Part shown: positions 7,441-16,330 of the stretch, piece by piece
Position numbering within the stretch: the stretch's first letter is position 1
Layout: each line of letters begins with the position of its first letter
Assembly: GCA_947629335.1 (NCBI GenBank)
Contig: CANRDI010000020.1
Coordinates: 1-32,413 of the forward strand
DNA from: an uncultured Clostridia bacterium
GTDB taxonomy: Bacteria > Bacillota > Clostridia > Oscillospirales > Ruminococcaceae
DNA: 32,413 nt
Reading direction: 5' to 3'
Program-made: the position numbers and the translations under genes
Notes under the pieces: generated by a model
The model's input: the letters and a program-made list of their open reading frames with translations, nothing else
Databases searched by the model: none
Told to the model about the DNA's origin: nothing

Positions 7441-8262
7441 TAAGAAAGACGGACAGCGCCTTTCCCTTACAGCAAGTTGCATAAAAATTTTGAAAAGGGG
7501 TTTGTGGGAAAACTTTTTCAAAAGTTTTCCCACAAAAAATTTTAAGCGAGTTATTTTGTTGCTTTGTTCAAACGCACGAACCATTTCATTTTCCGTTTAC
7601 TTTATACTGTGGGAAAACCAAACCGCGGAGGGAACCTGCCGGTTCCCCCGCTCCCCCTCCAGCGGATTGCCGTTTTAAATGCCTGCATTTGAAACGGCAA
7701 TGCGGGGAAAACTCTTTTTTTCCCCACACCCAAGATAAAAAGCCATAGGCTTTTTATCTGATGCGCTTCGCTGACGCGAAGTTTCGCGGCTTCGCCGCGA
7801 CCAGAGAGGAAACTTTTTTGAAAAAAAAGTTTCCTCTCTGGTCTCTCCTTCAAAAAACTTATGTACCGCCGCTTGCGCGGCGGTCGGAGAGTGGAAACGC
7901 CTTTCCCTTATAGCAAGTTACATAAAAGTTTTGAAAAGGGGCTTGGGGGAAAACTTTTTCAAAAGTTTTCCCCCAAAAAAATTCGCAAAAACTTTCGTAC
8001 CGCCGCTTGCGCGGCGGTCGGAAAGTGGAAACGCCTTTCCCTTACAGCCAATTACATAAAAGTTTTGAAAAGGGGCTTGGGGGAAAACTTTTTCAAAAGT
8101 TTTCCCCCAAAAAATTCGCAAAAACTTTCGTACCACCGCTTGCGCGGCGGTCGGGAAGTGGAAACGCCTTTCCCTTACAGCCAATTACATAAAAGTTTTG
8201 AAAAGGGGCTTGGGGGAAAACTTTTTCAAAAGTTTTCCCCAAAAAAATTTTCCAAAAATTCA
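7441..8262. repeat. Modular palindromic repeat block 2
   Basis: The left part (about 7460-7860) is an inverted copy of the ~414-bp unit seen at 20837-21250: shared landmarks include a fold-back AAAAC..GTTTT hairpin, the ATTTCATTTTCCGTTT stretch, the CGCGGAGGGAACC arm, a variable hairpin at 7667-7700, CGCGGCTTCGCCGCG, and an AGAGGAAAC..GTTTCCTCT hairpin. The right part is three tandem units of about 133 bp starting at 7863, 7997 and 8130. Each has a GCCGC..GCGGC hairpin and a GGGGGAAAAC..GTTTTCCCCC hairpin. All open frames across the block, on both strands, come from the repeats and have no family signature. The block fills the convergent gap between the response regulator and the clostripain-like gene. 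Confidence 0.88.
7667..7700. other. Variable hairpin of the repeat element (version 1)
   Basis: Stem TTGCCGTTTTAAATGC with GCATTTGAAACGGCAA, one G-U pair, 2-nt loop. Flanks match, in inverted orientation, those of the different hairpins at 21082-21116 and 21495-21529. Confidence 0.85.
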
Positions 8263-8265
8263 ACA

Positions 8266-10596
8266 TCAGCGCACGATTATCGCCTCTGACCAGTATTCCT
8301 GATTATAAATGTCCGTAAAAAGATACATTATCCTCGCTTCATTCGAGCCGACACTGACGTTTGTTATCTCCATTGTTTCCGTAACTGTCATCTGCTCGCC
8401 GAGATAATAGCTGTCCTGATACTGCATATCGCGCGAGTAAAAGTCGCAGATAAAATCAAGCTTGTCGCCTGTGTTGAGCTGTATCAGGTTCTTCGCAACA
8501 GTCTCAGTCTCGCCGTCATAGTCGTAGGTTGCTCCCGCTATATAGGCGCTCGTTCCCTCAAAAACAATTATCAGCTTCACGCGCGTTCCGTTCAGCATTG
8601 CCGGCACATATCCCACAATATAGCTTCCGTCGGCGTTTTCAATCGTGTCGGTATGATAATACGCCACGGGCTGACCGTTTATAGCTACCCAGTTCTTTTC
8701 AGTATCCGCAACAAGATTTCCGTTGTCATCAAACGTGAAAACATTGTCTATCCCCATGTCAACATAGCCCGTGCCGTCAAAATAGAACATATTCATATCA
8801 AGCGCGTGTACAAGCTCCCATTGTTCCTCGGAAAGCTCCATTATATACTTCCCGTCCGTCTTTTTCCAAACGAGTTTGCTTGCGTCAAGATAATTCTCTG
8901 CAAGATACTGTGAAACAGAATTTATGTCCTGACCCTGCATAAAGTCGGTGTTTGTGCTGTCAAGTTCGTCTATTGACCTGTTCGAGTTTAAAAAAGCGCT
9001 CAAAAGTCCGCTTATTATGTCGGCACTTCCCGAAGAACCGCTCGGACTGCTCTGTCCGAAAAGCGACGAGATAGGCGAAGAACTGCCGCCTGCGGCTATC
9101 TGTCCGCTTGTTTCCAATTGCGCAAATTTCTTTATGCAATTTGCATACTCGTCGTCCATTCCGATAAGCTCGTATGTGTCGCAGGCTTCGTCAACATAAG
9201 ACGTCCTCTTATACGGAAAATATATGGAAACTCCATAAGCCTTTGTCATATTCGACGAAGTACGGTTATATTTTACTGCATTTCTGACAACGCTGCTGAG
9301 GGCGTTTCCCTCGGAAGAGTTCATATTCATTGCAAGATCGGCGAGATCTACCTGATCTATTTTGGAGCTTACGGCAAACTCGCGGGTATTATAGCGCGCG
9401 TCGGAAACTTCTTTGTAATTGTTCTGAGAAATTTTATTGCTTACAGAGCGCGAAAAGTCCACGAGCTTTTCGGGAACAGTATGCGCAAATTCCGCAAGGT
9501 CAATGACCGAAAGCGTTGTTTTCTGTCCTCGGCATTCGCTCGCGCATTTTGTCACAAAATCATCGACGATATCCTTTCCGATTTCGAGAGTTGACATTGA
9601 CGTGTTCTTTGCAAAGCTGTTCAGCCAGTTTGTATAGTACCAGCCTATTCCCGGCTCGGTTTCCTCGCTTGCAATAAGATAATCGGCATATTTATCGAGC
9701 ATAATGGCGTTCTCTGCCGTTGCCATTAGGCAGGCGTCAAAGCCTATAAAATCAAATGTTGTTCCGCCCGCTTTAAGCGCCTTGTCGATTTCCGCAAGGC
9801 TCATAGAGCCGGAATGTTTTTCGTCATAGCCGTAGCCGCTTACAGAACCGCCGCCGTGATCCCACAAAATAAGCTCGTTTCGGTTTGCAGGATAATTCGC
9901 GCTGCAATATTTAATAAAGTCCGAAAGCGTGTCGGGATTTGTCATAGACTTTGCGCTTTCGCTTTTCAAAAGCGTTCTGCGACCGTTTTTAATTGAAAAA
10001 ATCTGGTTTTGCGAATTGCTGATGTCAGAGCTTTGCCATTTTTTACAGCCGCCCGTGTAGACGATTACATTAAAATTGTCGCCGAAATTCCTGCTCGCGG
10101 CGAGCATTTCGTCCATATCCGCCGAAGCCATTCCGTATTTGCTTTCAAGGTCCGTCCCGCACATATAGACCATTAACGTTACAACATCTCTGTTCGACCC
10201 TAAAATCTGCGTGCGCTTTGCTCTCGAACCTGCGGCGACATTATTGTTCAGATTTCCCGCAGCTCCCGAATTTATCCCGACGTCAGAGTTTCCGCCGCTG
10301 CTTAATAAATTGCCGCAAACGCCGTTGTTGAAAAGCAAAATCAAGCACACAATCAAGCCTATAATGCCGCTGCCGCCTATTGCAGCTCTTTTTACGCCGC
10401 TTCCTCCCGAATAAGACCTTCTGCCGCCCGAACTGCCGAAATTGCCGGAACTTCCCGAACTGCCTGAACTGCCCGATGAATTGTAGTCGTGAGAGCCGAC
10501 TCTGCCCGTGCCGAGACCGCTGCCTCTGCGGTGAACGCCGCTGCTCTGTCCGCTGACATTTTTATCGCGGGAATGGGGTCTGTTTTTGTTGTCCAT
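8266..10596 (-). CDS. Membrane-anchored clostripain-family (C11) cysteine peptidase
   Basis: 776 residues. The first 70 residues are a Ser/Gly-rich, Arg-containing cytoplasmic tail. Residues about 71-90 form one transmembrane segment, followed by a Ser/Gly/Asn linker and the peptidase domain. The caspase-like dyad is visible: His247 in ILWDHGGGS and Cys289 in FIGFDACLMATAE, both typical of the C11 family, which usually cleaves after Arg or Lys. A low-complexity Ser/Gly linker (around 500-525) separates a C-terminal domain with no recognised family. The topology suggests an extracellular protease tethered at the membrane. The start has GGAGGAAAAATT upstream and a consensus promoter. It appears monocistronic, with a repeat block right after its stop codon. 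Confidence 0.9.
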   Translation of the reverse strand: MDNKNRPHSRDKNVSGQSSGVHRRGSGLGTGRVGSHDYNSSGSSGSSGSSGNFGSSGGRRSYSGGSGVKRAAIGGSGIIGLIVCLILLFNNGVCGNLLSSGGNSDVGINSGAAGNLNNNVAAGSRAKRTQILGSNRDVVTLMVYMCGTDLESKYGMASADMDEMLAASRNFGDNFNVIVYTGGCKKWQSSDISNSQNQIFSIKNGRRTLLKSESAKSMTNPDTLSDFIKYCSANYPANRNELILWDHGGGSVSGYGYDEKHSGSMSLAEIDKALKAGGTTFDFIGFDACLMATAENAIMLDKYADYLIASEETEPGIGWYYTNWLNSFAKNTSMSTLEIGKDIVDDFVTKCASECRGQKTTLSVIDLAEFAHTVPEKLVDFSRSVSNKISQNNYKEVSDARYNTREFAVSSKIDQVDLADLAMNMNSSEGNALSSVVRNAVKYNRTSSNMTKAYGVSIYFPYKRTSYVDEACDTYELIGMDDEYANCIKKFAQLETSGQIAAGGSSSPISSLFGQSSPSGSSGSADIISGLLSAFLNSNRSIDELDSTNTDFMQGQDINSVSQYLAENYLDASKLVWKKTDGKYIMELSEEQWELVHALDMNMFYFDGTGYVDMGIDNVFTFDDNGNLVADTEKNWVAINGQPVAYYHTDTIENADGSYIVGYVPAMLNGTRVKLIIVFEGTSAYIAGATYDYDGETETVAKNLIQLNTGDKLDFICDFYSRDMQYQDSYYLGEQMTVTETMEITNVSVGSNEARIMYLFTDIYNQEYWSEAIIVR

Positions 10597-10625
10597 AATT
10601 TTTCCTCCATATTTTATATGGCTTT

Positions 10626-10654
10626 ATTATACACTTTTTTTCAATATTTGTCAA
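10626..10654 (-). promoter_or_regulatory. Promoter of the clostripain-like gene
   Basis: On the minus strand TTGACA (10649-10654), 17-bp spacer, TATAAT (10626-10631), about 30 bp upstream of the start codon. Confidence 0.85.
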
Positions 10655-10701
10655 GTAGACGGCTGATATTCGGCATTTATATAAAAACGGCTTTCACTTT
10701 G

Positions 10702-10741
10702 CAAAAAAATTGCGAGGAAACTCCGCAGCGGTTTCCTCGCA
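10702..10741 (-). terminator. Rho-independent terminator after the CapA pair
   Basis: Perfect 11-bp stem TGCGAGGAAAC (10711-10721) with GTTTCCTCGCA (10731-10741), 9-nt loop. Read on the minus strand it is followed by ATTTTTTTGC. Confidence 0.85.
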
Positions 10742-10804
10742 CCATATTGTAAAATTGTAAAAACGTTATGCCTTAATATTTCGACCCGAAAATTTTAAAT
10801 TCTG

Positions 10805-12001
10805 TCAGGGCAGATAATCGACTATTTTAAGCTGCTTATCAAACTGCTGTTTTGCCATACTGTATGTAAAGCTCGGACAGCCGTGCTTTGCGGCAAGCTC
10901 TTCGGTATAGTCCTCCCAGAGATAGATCTTCAAATTTGAATTAGCCGCGTCGTTGTCATAATGCGAAACTATCGGAACAGCCTCAGGTTCGGAAAGTATG
11001 ATCTTCCCTGTTTCAAGATCTTTTGTCACTGTCAGCTCGCCTATCATTCCCAACATTCCGAGCGGAACATCCATATGCGATACAAAATTTCCCAGGCAGT
11101 AGAACACGAACGCTTCCGTGCCGTCGGGCTTTGTTACATACTCCATAGGCTGGACGGTGTGAGCCTGTGTGCCGACTATTATGTCCGCGCCCCAGTCTAC
11201 AAGTTTTTGCGTCATCTGCTTCTGGTCGTCCGTAACGACGCCCGTTGTTTCAACGCCGTAATGCGGACTTACCACAACAACATCCGCCATTTCGTCCGCT
11301 TTTTGCACGAGCATTTTTATTCTTTCCGTTTCAGAAAGATATGTTATCTTCATATCCGAGCCGCTTGGGATAGTGATGCCGTTTGTATGTTCGGGAAATC
11401 CCAAAAAAGCAAATGTTATGCCGTTTATTTCTGCAACAGGGATATGATCCATTTCTTCCATAGTAGAAGCGCCGTATACAATTGTATTCGGGTGATTTTC
11501 TTTCCAGTATCTGAGCGTAGCTTTCAGCCCCGCAATGCCCTTATCGAGGACATGGTTGTTGCTGATAGATATAGCGTCAAAACCTATCTCGACCATTTGG
11601 TCGCCGCATTTTCCCGGAGTAACAAAGCTCGGATATCCCGAAGCGGCAAACTCGTCTGTGACAAGCGTTTCCTGATTAAGTATCGCAAGGTCAGCCGCCG
11701 CTACAATGTCCTTTACATCTTCATATACTGGCATAAAATCATATCCGTTTCCGCCCGTTCTCTGAAAAGCCTGATCGTAAATGGTGGTATGGATAAGGTT
11801 ATCTCCCGCGCACAAAAGTCTTACGGTAGGATTTTCGGGCGCAGCAGGCTCGGAACTTTCCTCGGCGGAGCTGTTCGATCCGTCCTGTGAGCCGTCTTGT
11901 GAAGACTGACTGCCGGAAGATGAATTTAAATCAGTCTGAGTGCTTGTACAGCCTGCAATAAGGCAAACCGAGATTATCAAAGGGATAATTTTCTTTTTCA
12001 T
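10805..12001 (-). CDS. CapA-family lipoprotein (copy 1)
   Basis: 398 residues. The N-terminus is a lipoprotein signal with lipobox LIAGC, followed by a Ser/Gln-rich linker, so the protein should sit on the outer face of the membrane. The rest is a CapA/PGA_cap domain with a metallophosphatase-like fold: landmarks are LLCAGDNLIH, AILNQE, SISNNHVLDKG, VVSPHYG, GTQAHTVQP and FYCLGNF. CapA relatives take part in poly-gamma-glutamate capsule anchoring or export, but no capB/capC genes are nearby, so the role is open. It lies 38 bp downstream of a close paralogue with no promoter in the gap, so the two are probably co-transcribed. A terminator follows. Confidence 0.88.
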   Translation of the reverse strand: MKKKIIPLIISVCLIAGCTSTQTDLNSSSGSQSSQDGSQDGSNSSAEESSEPAAPENPTVRLLCAGDNLIHTTIYDQAFQRTGGNGYDFMPVYEDVKDIVAAADLAILNQETLVTDEFAASGYPSFVTPGKCGDQMVEIGFDAISISNNHVLDKGIAGLKATLRYWKENHPNTIVYGASTMEEMDHIPVAEINGITFAFLGFPEHTNGITIPSGSDMKITYLSETERIKMLVQKADEMADVVVVSPHYGVETTGVVTDDQKQMTQKLVDWGADIIVGTQAHTVQPMEYVTKPDGTEAFVFYCLGNFVSHMDVPLGMLGMIGELTVTKDLETGKIILSEPEAVPIVSHYDNDAANSNLKIYLWEDYTEELAAKHGCPSFTYSMAKQQFDKQLKIVDYLP

Positions 12002-12039
12002 TGCTGTAACGTCCTTTCTGAGAAATTTGTCATAATGAT

Positions 12040-13245
12040 TTACGGAAGATAGTCAACTATCTTTAAAACCTTTTCAAACTGTTTTTCTGCAAAACTGTAA
12101 GTAAAATACGGGCAGGCGTTCTTTTCTGCAAGCTCTTTTGTATAGTTCTCAAAACGATATATCTTCACATTTGCATAGCCGCTTTCATAGTGTGTGACTA
12201 TCGGCACGGCTTCAGGATCGGAGAGAATTATCTTTCCCGTTTCGAGGTCTTTTGTAACCGTCAGCTTGCCGAGCATTCCTATCATTCCGAGAGGCTGATC
12301 CATTACAGATACCAGATTTCCAAGACAGTAGAACACAAACGCCTCCGTACCGTCGGGTTTTGTAACATATTCCATAGGCTGGGCGGTATGGGGCTGGGTG
12401 CCGATTATGATGTCCGCGCCCCAGTTTACGAGATCTTGTGTTATCTGTTTTTGATCGTCTGTAACTTCATCCGTTACTTCAAGTCCGTAATGCGGACTTA
12501 CCACAACAACGTCCGCCAGCTTGTCCGCTTTTTCCACGAGCATTTTTATCCGCTCTGTTTCTTTCAGATATGTTATTTTCATATCCGAGCCGCTCGGAAG
12601 CGAAAGTCCGTTCGTATGCTCCTGAAAGCCGAGAAAGGCGAAAGTAATGCCGTTTATTTCCGCAATGGGTATCTCGTCCATTTCCTCTTTTGAAGAAGCT
12701 CCGTAAACAATAATATCGGGGTGTTTTTCACTCCAGTATTTCAACGTAGCTTTAAGACCTGCTTCGCCGCGGTCAAGAACGTGGTTATTGCTGATTGAAA
12801 CAGCGTCAAATCCCATTTCTATCATCTGGTCGCCGCAGTCTTCGGGAGTGCAGAAGCGGGGATAATTCGACGGAACAAACTCATCGGTGATTATAGTTTC
12901 CTGATTTAACACAGCAAGATCCGCTTCGGCTATAAGGTCTTTAACTTCCTCATACACGGGTCTGAAATCATAGCCGCTTCCGCCTGTTCTTGCGCTTGCT
13001 TGTTTATAGATAGGGCTGTGGATAAGGTTGTCTCCTGCGCAGATAAGAGTTGCGGTCGGATTTGGACGTTCTTCGTGTTCGGAAGAATTTTCAGTATTTG
13101 AAGAACTTTCAGAACTGCTGTCAAAACTATTGCTGCCGACAAACTCCGAGGACGTTGAGCTGCTGAGAGTTGATGGATCTATCTGTGTGTTTGTACATCC
13201 TGCCAATAATAATACCGAGATGATTATAGGAATGATCTTTCTCAT
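12040..13245 (-). CDS. CapA-family lipoprotein (copy 2)
   Basis: 401 residues from the ATG at 13245. A longer GTG-started frame reaches 13293, but that codon falls at or before the predicted transcription start and would spoil the lipoprotein signal MRKIIPIIISVLLLAGC. It has the same layout as the next gene: lipobox, Ser-rich linker, then the CapA domain (LICAGDNLIH, AVLNQE, SISNNHVLDRG, VVSPHYG, GTQPHTAQP, FYCLGN). The two proteins align along their whole length and differ mostly in the linker, which indicates a tandem duplication. It has its own promoter. Confidence 0.88.
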   Translation of the reverse strand: MRKIIPIIISVLLLAGCTNTQIDPSTLSSSTSSEFVGSNSFDSSSESSSNTENSSEHEERPNPTATLICAGDNLIHSPIYKQASARTGGSGYDFRPVYEEVKDLIAEADLAVLNQETIITDEFVPSNYPRFCTPEDCGDQMIEMGFDAVSISNNHVLDRGEAGLKATLKYWSEKHPDIIVYGASSKEEMDEIPIAEINGITFAFLGFQEHTNGLSLPSGSDMKITYLKETERIKMLVEKADKLADVVVVSPHYGLEVTDEVTDDQKQITQDLVNWGADIIIGTQPHTAQPMEYVTKPDGTEAFVFYCLGNLVSVMDQPLGMIGMLGKLTVTKDLETGKIILSDPEAVPIVTHYESGYANVKIYRFENYTKELAEKNACPYFTYSFAEKQFEKVLKIVDYLP

Positions 13246-13298
13246 AGTAATTTCAACCCTTTTCAAATTAAAATTTTCTGATAATATTGGCACTTATA

Positions 13299-13327
13299 AT
13301 TATAATCTGCGAACGGCGTTTCGTCAA
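13299..13327 (-). promoter_or_regulatory. Promoter of the CapA pair
   Basis: On the minus strand TTGACG (13322-13327), 17-bp spacer, TATAAT (13299-13304). The predicted start near 13292 supports the ATG at 13245 as the start of the first CapA gene. Confidence 0.75.
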
Positions 13328-13434
13328 TAATTTATTTCTTACGATTTACTTACGATTTATTTACAATTTTCTTGCGACAGCGCCGTGCAAAGACCGAATT
13401 ATGTATTTGTATCCATTCGCGCTGCTGTTTTTTT

Positions 13435-14553
13435 TTATTTTACAACAAACGCCGCGGGCAGTTTCCAAGAGGACTGATTATAATAAAACGTTACGCTGTT
13501 CTGAAGATATTTGTCGCCGTAGTACATACAAGTCGAGCTTCCGCCGTCAAGATTTGCGGCGTTTACCGCGCCATAGCGCGTCATTATTTCGATAAGATCC
13601 GCCGCAGACGCGCCGACATGACCGCTCGCTCCGCGTCCGTCTGTCACCAAAAGCAGCATTGCGCCGTCTGCGCGCTGTCCTATAGCCGTTCGGGGATTAA
13701 GACCGCTTCCCGCGCCGTTTACCTCGCGCGGAACGCCGTTAAGCACTAACTGTACGAAGTGGTTGCTTTCTGCGCTTGTATTATCGGGGAAGCATACCGC
13801 GTCGCGTATTCCTTTTTCTTCTATCATAGCTTTACATTCTGCGGCGCTCATCTTGCTGATATCGACGATTTGCAGAATGTTGTTATTTGTAAGTCCGACG
13901 AGTACAAGTCCCGGCCACTCCTGCGGGTGGTTTCTGATAATAACGCCGTTTGAAACCAAAACGCCGTATGCACAGCCTCCGCAGTTGTTTGTTGAATTAT
14001 ATATGCCGCCGTTTATTCCGCCGACCGCTCCCGCTTTTTCCACAAGTTCTTTAAGCGGAACACCTACCTGCCAGTTGTCATATCCCAAAGCCGTAGAAGC
14101 TATGCTCACTCTTGAAGGATCTTTAACGATCATAAGCGTTGCTTTATATGTAAGTCCCGCTATCTCGATGATCTCTATGCTCTGCATATCTTCGCCTTCG
14201 ACATTTTCATTCGTCTGAGGGAGAGTTATCATTCCCTCGTTTATGTTTGTATCGCCGATATCTTCGAGCGAAGTTTTGTTTATTATCTCCTCTATTTCGC
14301 TTTTGGGCAATGCAAGCGAAGCTAAAAATTTCATCTGTCCCGATTCGAGAACGGTCGTTACAAAAGTGCTTTTAGACGCCTTATAAGAGCATATCACCTT
14401 TAGCATTATAAACAGCGTAACGGCTATTATCAAAATAAATACGCCTATAAAAGCGAATATCTTTCCTATGAGCTTCGGCACGGATAATTTTGCCGCTTCG
14501 GGAAGTTTTTCGTTTACCGATGATGTTCTTCTGTACTTTTCTTTAAGCAGCAT
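13435..14553 (-). CDS. Membrane-anchored phosphodiester glycosidase (NAGPA) domain protein
   Basis: 372 residues. A short cytoplasmic tail and one transmembrane segment (about 28-52) precede an extracellular NAGPA domain. Landmarks are GINGGIYNS, NPRTAIGQRADGAMLLLVTDGR and NAANLDGGSSTCMYY near the C-terminus. Family members cleave phosphodiester-linked sugars, and bacterial ones are often annotated as exopolysaccharide-related; the substrate here is unknown. An AGGAGG site lies 8 bp upstream of the start. The start overlaps the end of the upstream 509-residue gene by 11 bp, so the two are translationally coupled and probably act together at the cell surface. No clear terminator separates it from the CapA pair. 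Confidence 0.87.
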   Translation of the reverse strand: MLLKEKYRRTSSVNEKLPEAAKLSVPKLIGKIFAFIGVFILIIAVTLFIMLKVICSYKASKSTFVTTVLESGQMKFLASLALPKSEIEEIINKTSLEDIGDTNINEGMITLPQTNENVEGEDMQSIEIIEIAGLTYKATLMIVKDPSRVSIASTALGYDNWQVGVPLKELVEKAGAVGGINGGIYNSTNNCGGCAYGVLVSNGVIIRNHPQEWPGLVLVGLTNNNILQIVDISKMSAAECKAMIEEKGIRDAVCFPDNTSAESNHFVQLVLNGVPREVNGAGSGLNPRTAIGQRADGAMLLLVTDGRGASGHVGASAADLIEIMTRYGAVNAANLDGGSSTCMYYGDKYLQNSVTFYYNQSSWKLPAAFVVK

Positions 14554-16072
14554 TTGCTTCGCCTCCTAAATTCTCATGCATTACCGCAATTTTCCAACTT
14601 CCGTCGCTGACCTTTGTAAAATAAATTATGTTATTGAACGAGTCGCTTCTTTTGCCCATATAAATGCCGTTTCGATATGTTTCCATATTCTTGTTGAAAC
14701 TTACGGTACATGAAAAACAGCTTTCGCTGTACTGTATAAAATGACTTACTTTCACATCGGAAAATCCCAGAAGAATGTGATCGGCGATAAATGTTATATC
14801 TATTCCGTAAGCCCACTGTTTGGCATATTTATAATATTCCGAATCGGGGATAAGATATTTGGAGATAACGCTTAATCCGTTGTCCCAGCCGCCGATGTCG
14901 TCCGTCATAAAATTGCTCCAAAGTTTTGCTACAGCCAAAACGTCGATCTCTTTCGTGATTTCCTCAGGAACTGCGTCGAGCATTTCGGGAGAAAGGGTCG
15001 AATTTCCGTAAGGGACATTGAAATTTTTGGAAGAAGCGCCGTCGGAAACTGTCGCCGAAACCTTGTCGCTAAAGAGAGAAAACGTATAGCCGTTCTGTTT
15101 TGAAAGAGTCACTCCCGCGTATTTCAAAAGCTGTTCAGCGTCGGGAGAATCCGACGTTACAGGTTCGGGGAGAGCCGCGCCGTCTATTGAAAGCGTACAG
15201 TTTTCGGGAACGAAAACGCTGTAATCAAAAAGCGGTATCTCCTCCCCGTCTATATATTTATATCCCGCGCCCATACAGTCTTTTATGAGAATGTCGGGTT
15301 CTTCCATTTCACGCACGCTGTAAATAACGTCATTTCCGCTCGGCGTTCCCGAAACTTTCTCATCGTTTACCGTAACGCTCACGCTTTTCGGAAGCGTCAG
15401 CCGATAATCGTACATAATAGGCTTTACGGTGTTGTCCTCGACTTTATACGGAACTTCGTTTCCATCTTTATCGGTAAATTTTATCGCCGGTTCATTCATA
15501 AGTCCCGAAAGGGAATATGACGGAGTTCCCGAAAGCGCCTCTCTTTCGTCCTCAGACAGCTCAACGCCGTTTATCGTCGCCCTGATCCCCTCAGGGCAGC
15601 ATACGCGGATATCATATACCGTGTCTGAGACCACAGGTATAAACGCGCTTAAACTCCAATCCGCAAAAGTGAAAAACATCAGCTTCGTTCTGGGATTTTT
15701 TCCGCTCAAAACAACTTTACCGACGTTTTCCTCGCCGCTTTTGATGATATAAGTTTTTTGAAGTTCGCCGCTTTCCGACGCAACAATTTTATATGTAAGA
15801 TCTTTTCCGACGACCTTTGACGAATATTCCTGCTTGAATTTATCGGGGTCGTTGTTTTCATAGCGGTTTGTGCAGAGCTTTTCAAAGTCTATCTCCGATA
15901 ACAGCGAGCCGCTTTTCAGTCCGTTTATCTTATCTTCGACAATATTTTCGGGCTGAACTCGGTCATATTCGCTTACGACGATATTCACATAAATGATGAA
16001 AGCGCCGCAGAATATCGCAAGAACAGCCGCGAAAATAATCAAAGCAACAATAAATCTGCTTTTAAGTTTCAT
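14543..16072 (-). CDS. Membrane-anchored extracellular protein with repeated beta units and a C-terminal NTF2-like region
   Basis: 509 residues; no named family recognised. One N-terminal transmembrane segment (about 7-31) anchors an extracellular part. Three similar segments recur, each with a pattern like Y-x-V-x-x-P-x-x-x-x-x-x-I/V-N/D-G: IRVCCPEGIRATINGVEL, YRLTLPKSVSVTVNDEKV and YSVFVPENCTLSIDGAAL. Such units resemble those of TcaA-like surface proteins (impression only). The last ~120 residues (from about ITKEIDVLAVAKLWSNFM to SWKIAVMHENL) have the feel of an NTF2/SnoaL-like domain. It is the first gene of a pair with the NAGPA protein, which it overlaps by 11 bp. Its job may be cell-wall binding or support of that enzyme (inference). 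Confidence 0.75.
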   Translation of the reverse strand: MKLKSRFIVALIIFAAVLAIFCGAFIIYVNIVVSEYDRVQPENIVEDKINGLKSGSLLSEIDFEKLCTNRYENNDPDKFKQEYSSKVVGKDLTYKIVASESGELQKTYIIKSGEENVGKVVLSGKNPRTKLMFFTFADWSLSAFIPVVSDTVYDIRVCCPEGIRATINGVELSEDEREALSGTPSYSLSGLMNEPAIKFTDKDGNEVPYKVEDNTVKPIMYDYRLTLPKSVSVTVNDEKVSGTPSGNDVIYSVREMEEPDILIKDCMGAGYKYIDGEEIPLFDYSVFVPENCTLSIDGAALPEPVTSDSPDAEQLLKYAGVTLSKQNGYTFSLFSDKVSATVSDGASSKNFNVPYGNSTLSPEMLDAVPEEITKEIDVLAVAKLWSNFMTDDIGGWDNGLSVISKYLIPDSEYYKYAKQWAYGIDITFIADHILLGFSDVKVSHFIQYSESCFSCTVSFNKNMETYRNGIYMGKRSDSFNNIIYFTKVSDGSWKIAVMHENLGGEANAA

Positions 16073-16294
16073 ATTATTTCCTCCGAATTATATCTGCGAA
16101 TATTTTCTGACGTTGGGTCAAATGGTTTTTAAAATCACATTCTTTATTATAACATATTACTTTCTTTTTTTCAATACTTTTTTTCGTATAATTATACAAA
16201 AATCTACTTTATTTTCCGCAATATCCTACAAAAATATTTTTTTGGCAGACGATATTCTCGTATAGGAAAAATTCCGAAAAAAGTTTGATAATTC

Positions 16295-16323
16295 TTGACA
16301 AAACAGAAAAGATATGCTATAAT
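16295..16323 (+). promoter_or_regulatory. Perfect consensus promoter of the SGNH hydrolase
   Basis: TTGACA (16295-16300), 17-bp spacer, TATAAT (16318-16323): both hexamers are exact consensus. Confidence 0.88.
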
Positions 16324-16330
16324 CATATTA

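Noticed and set aside
7602-8289. Several 80-140 residue open frames in repeat block 2
   Set aside because: They repeat KSFEKGLGGKLFQKFSPK-type strings because the DNA repeats and is palindromic; both strands are open, as expected from the hairpins rather than from coding.
10961-11890. 309-residue plus-strand frame opposite the first CapA gene
   Set aside because: Shadow frame; the paralogous CapA gene has a similar antisense frame, which follows from the duplication.
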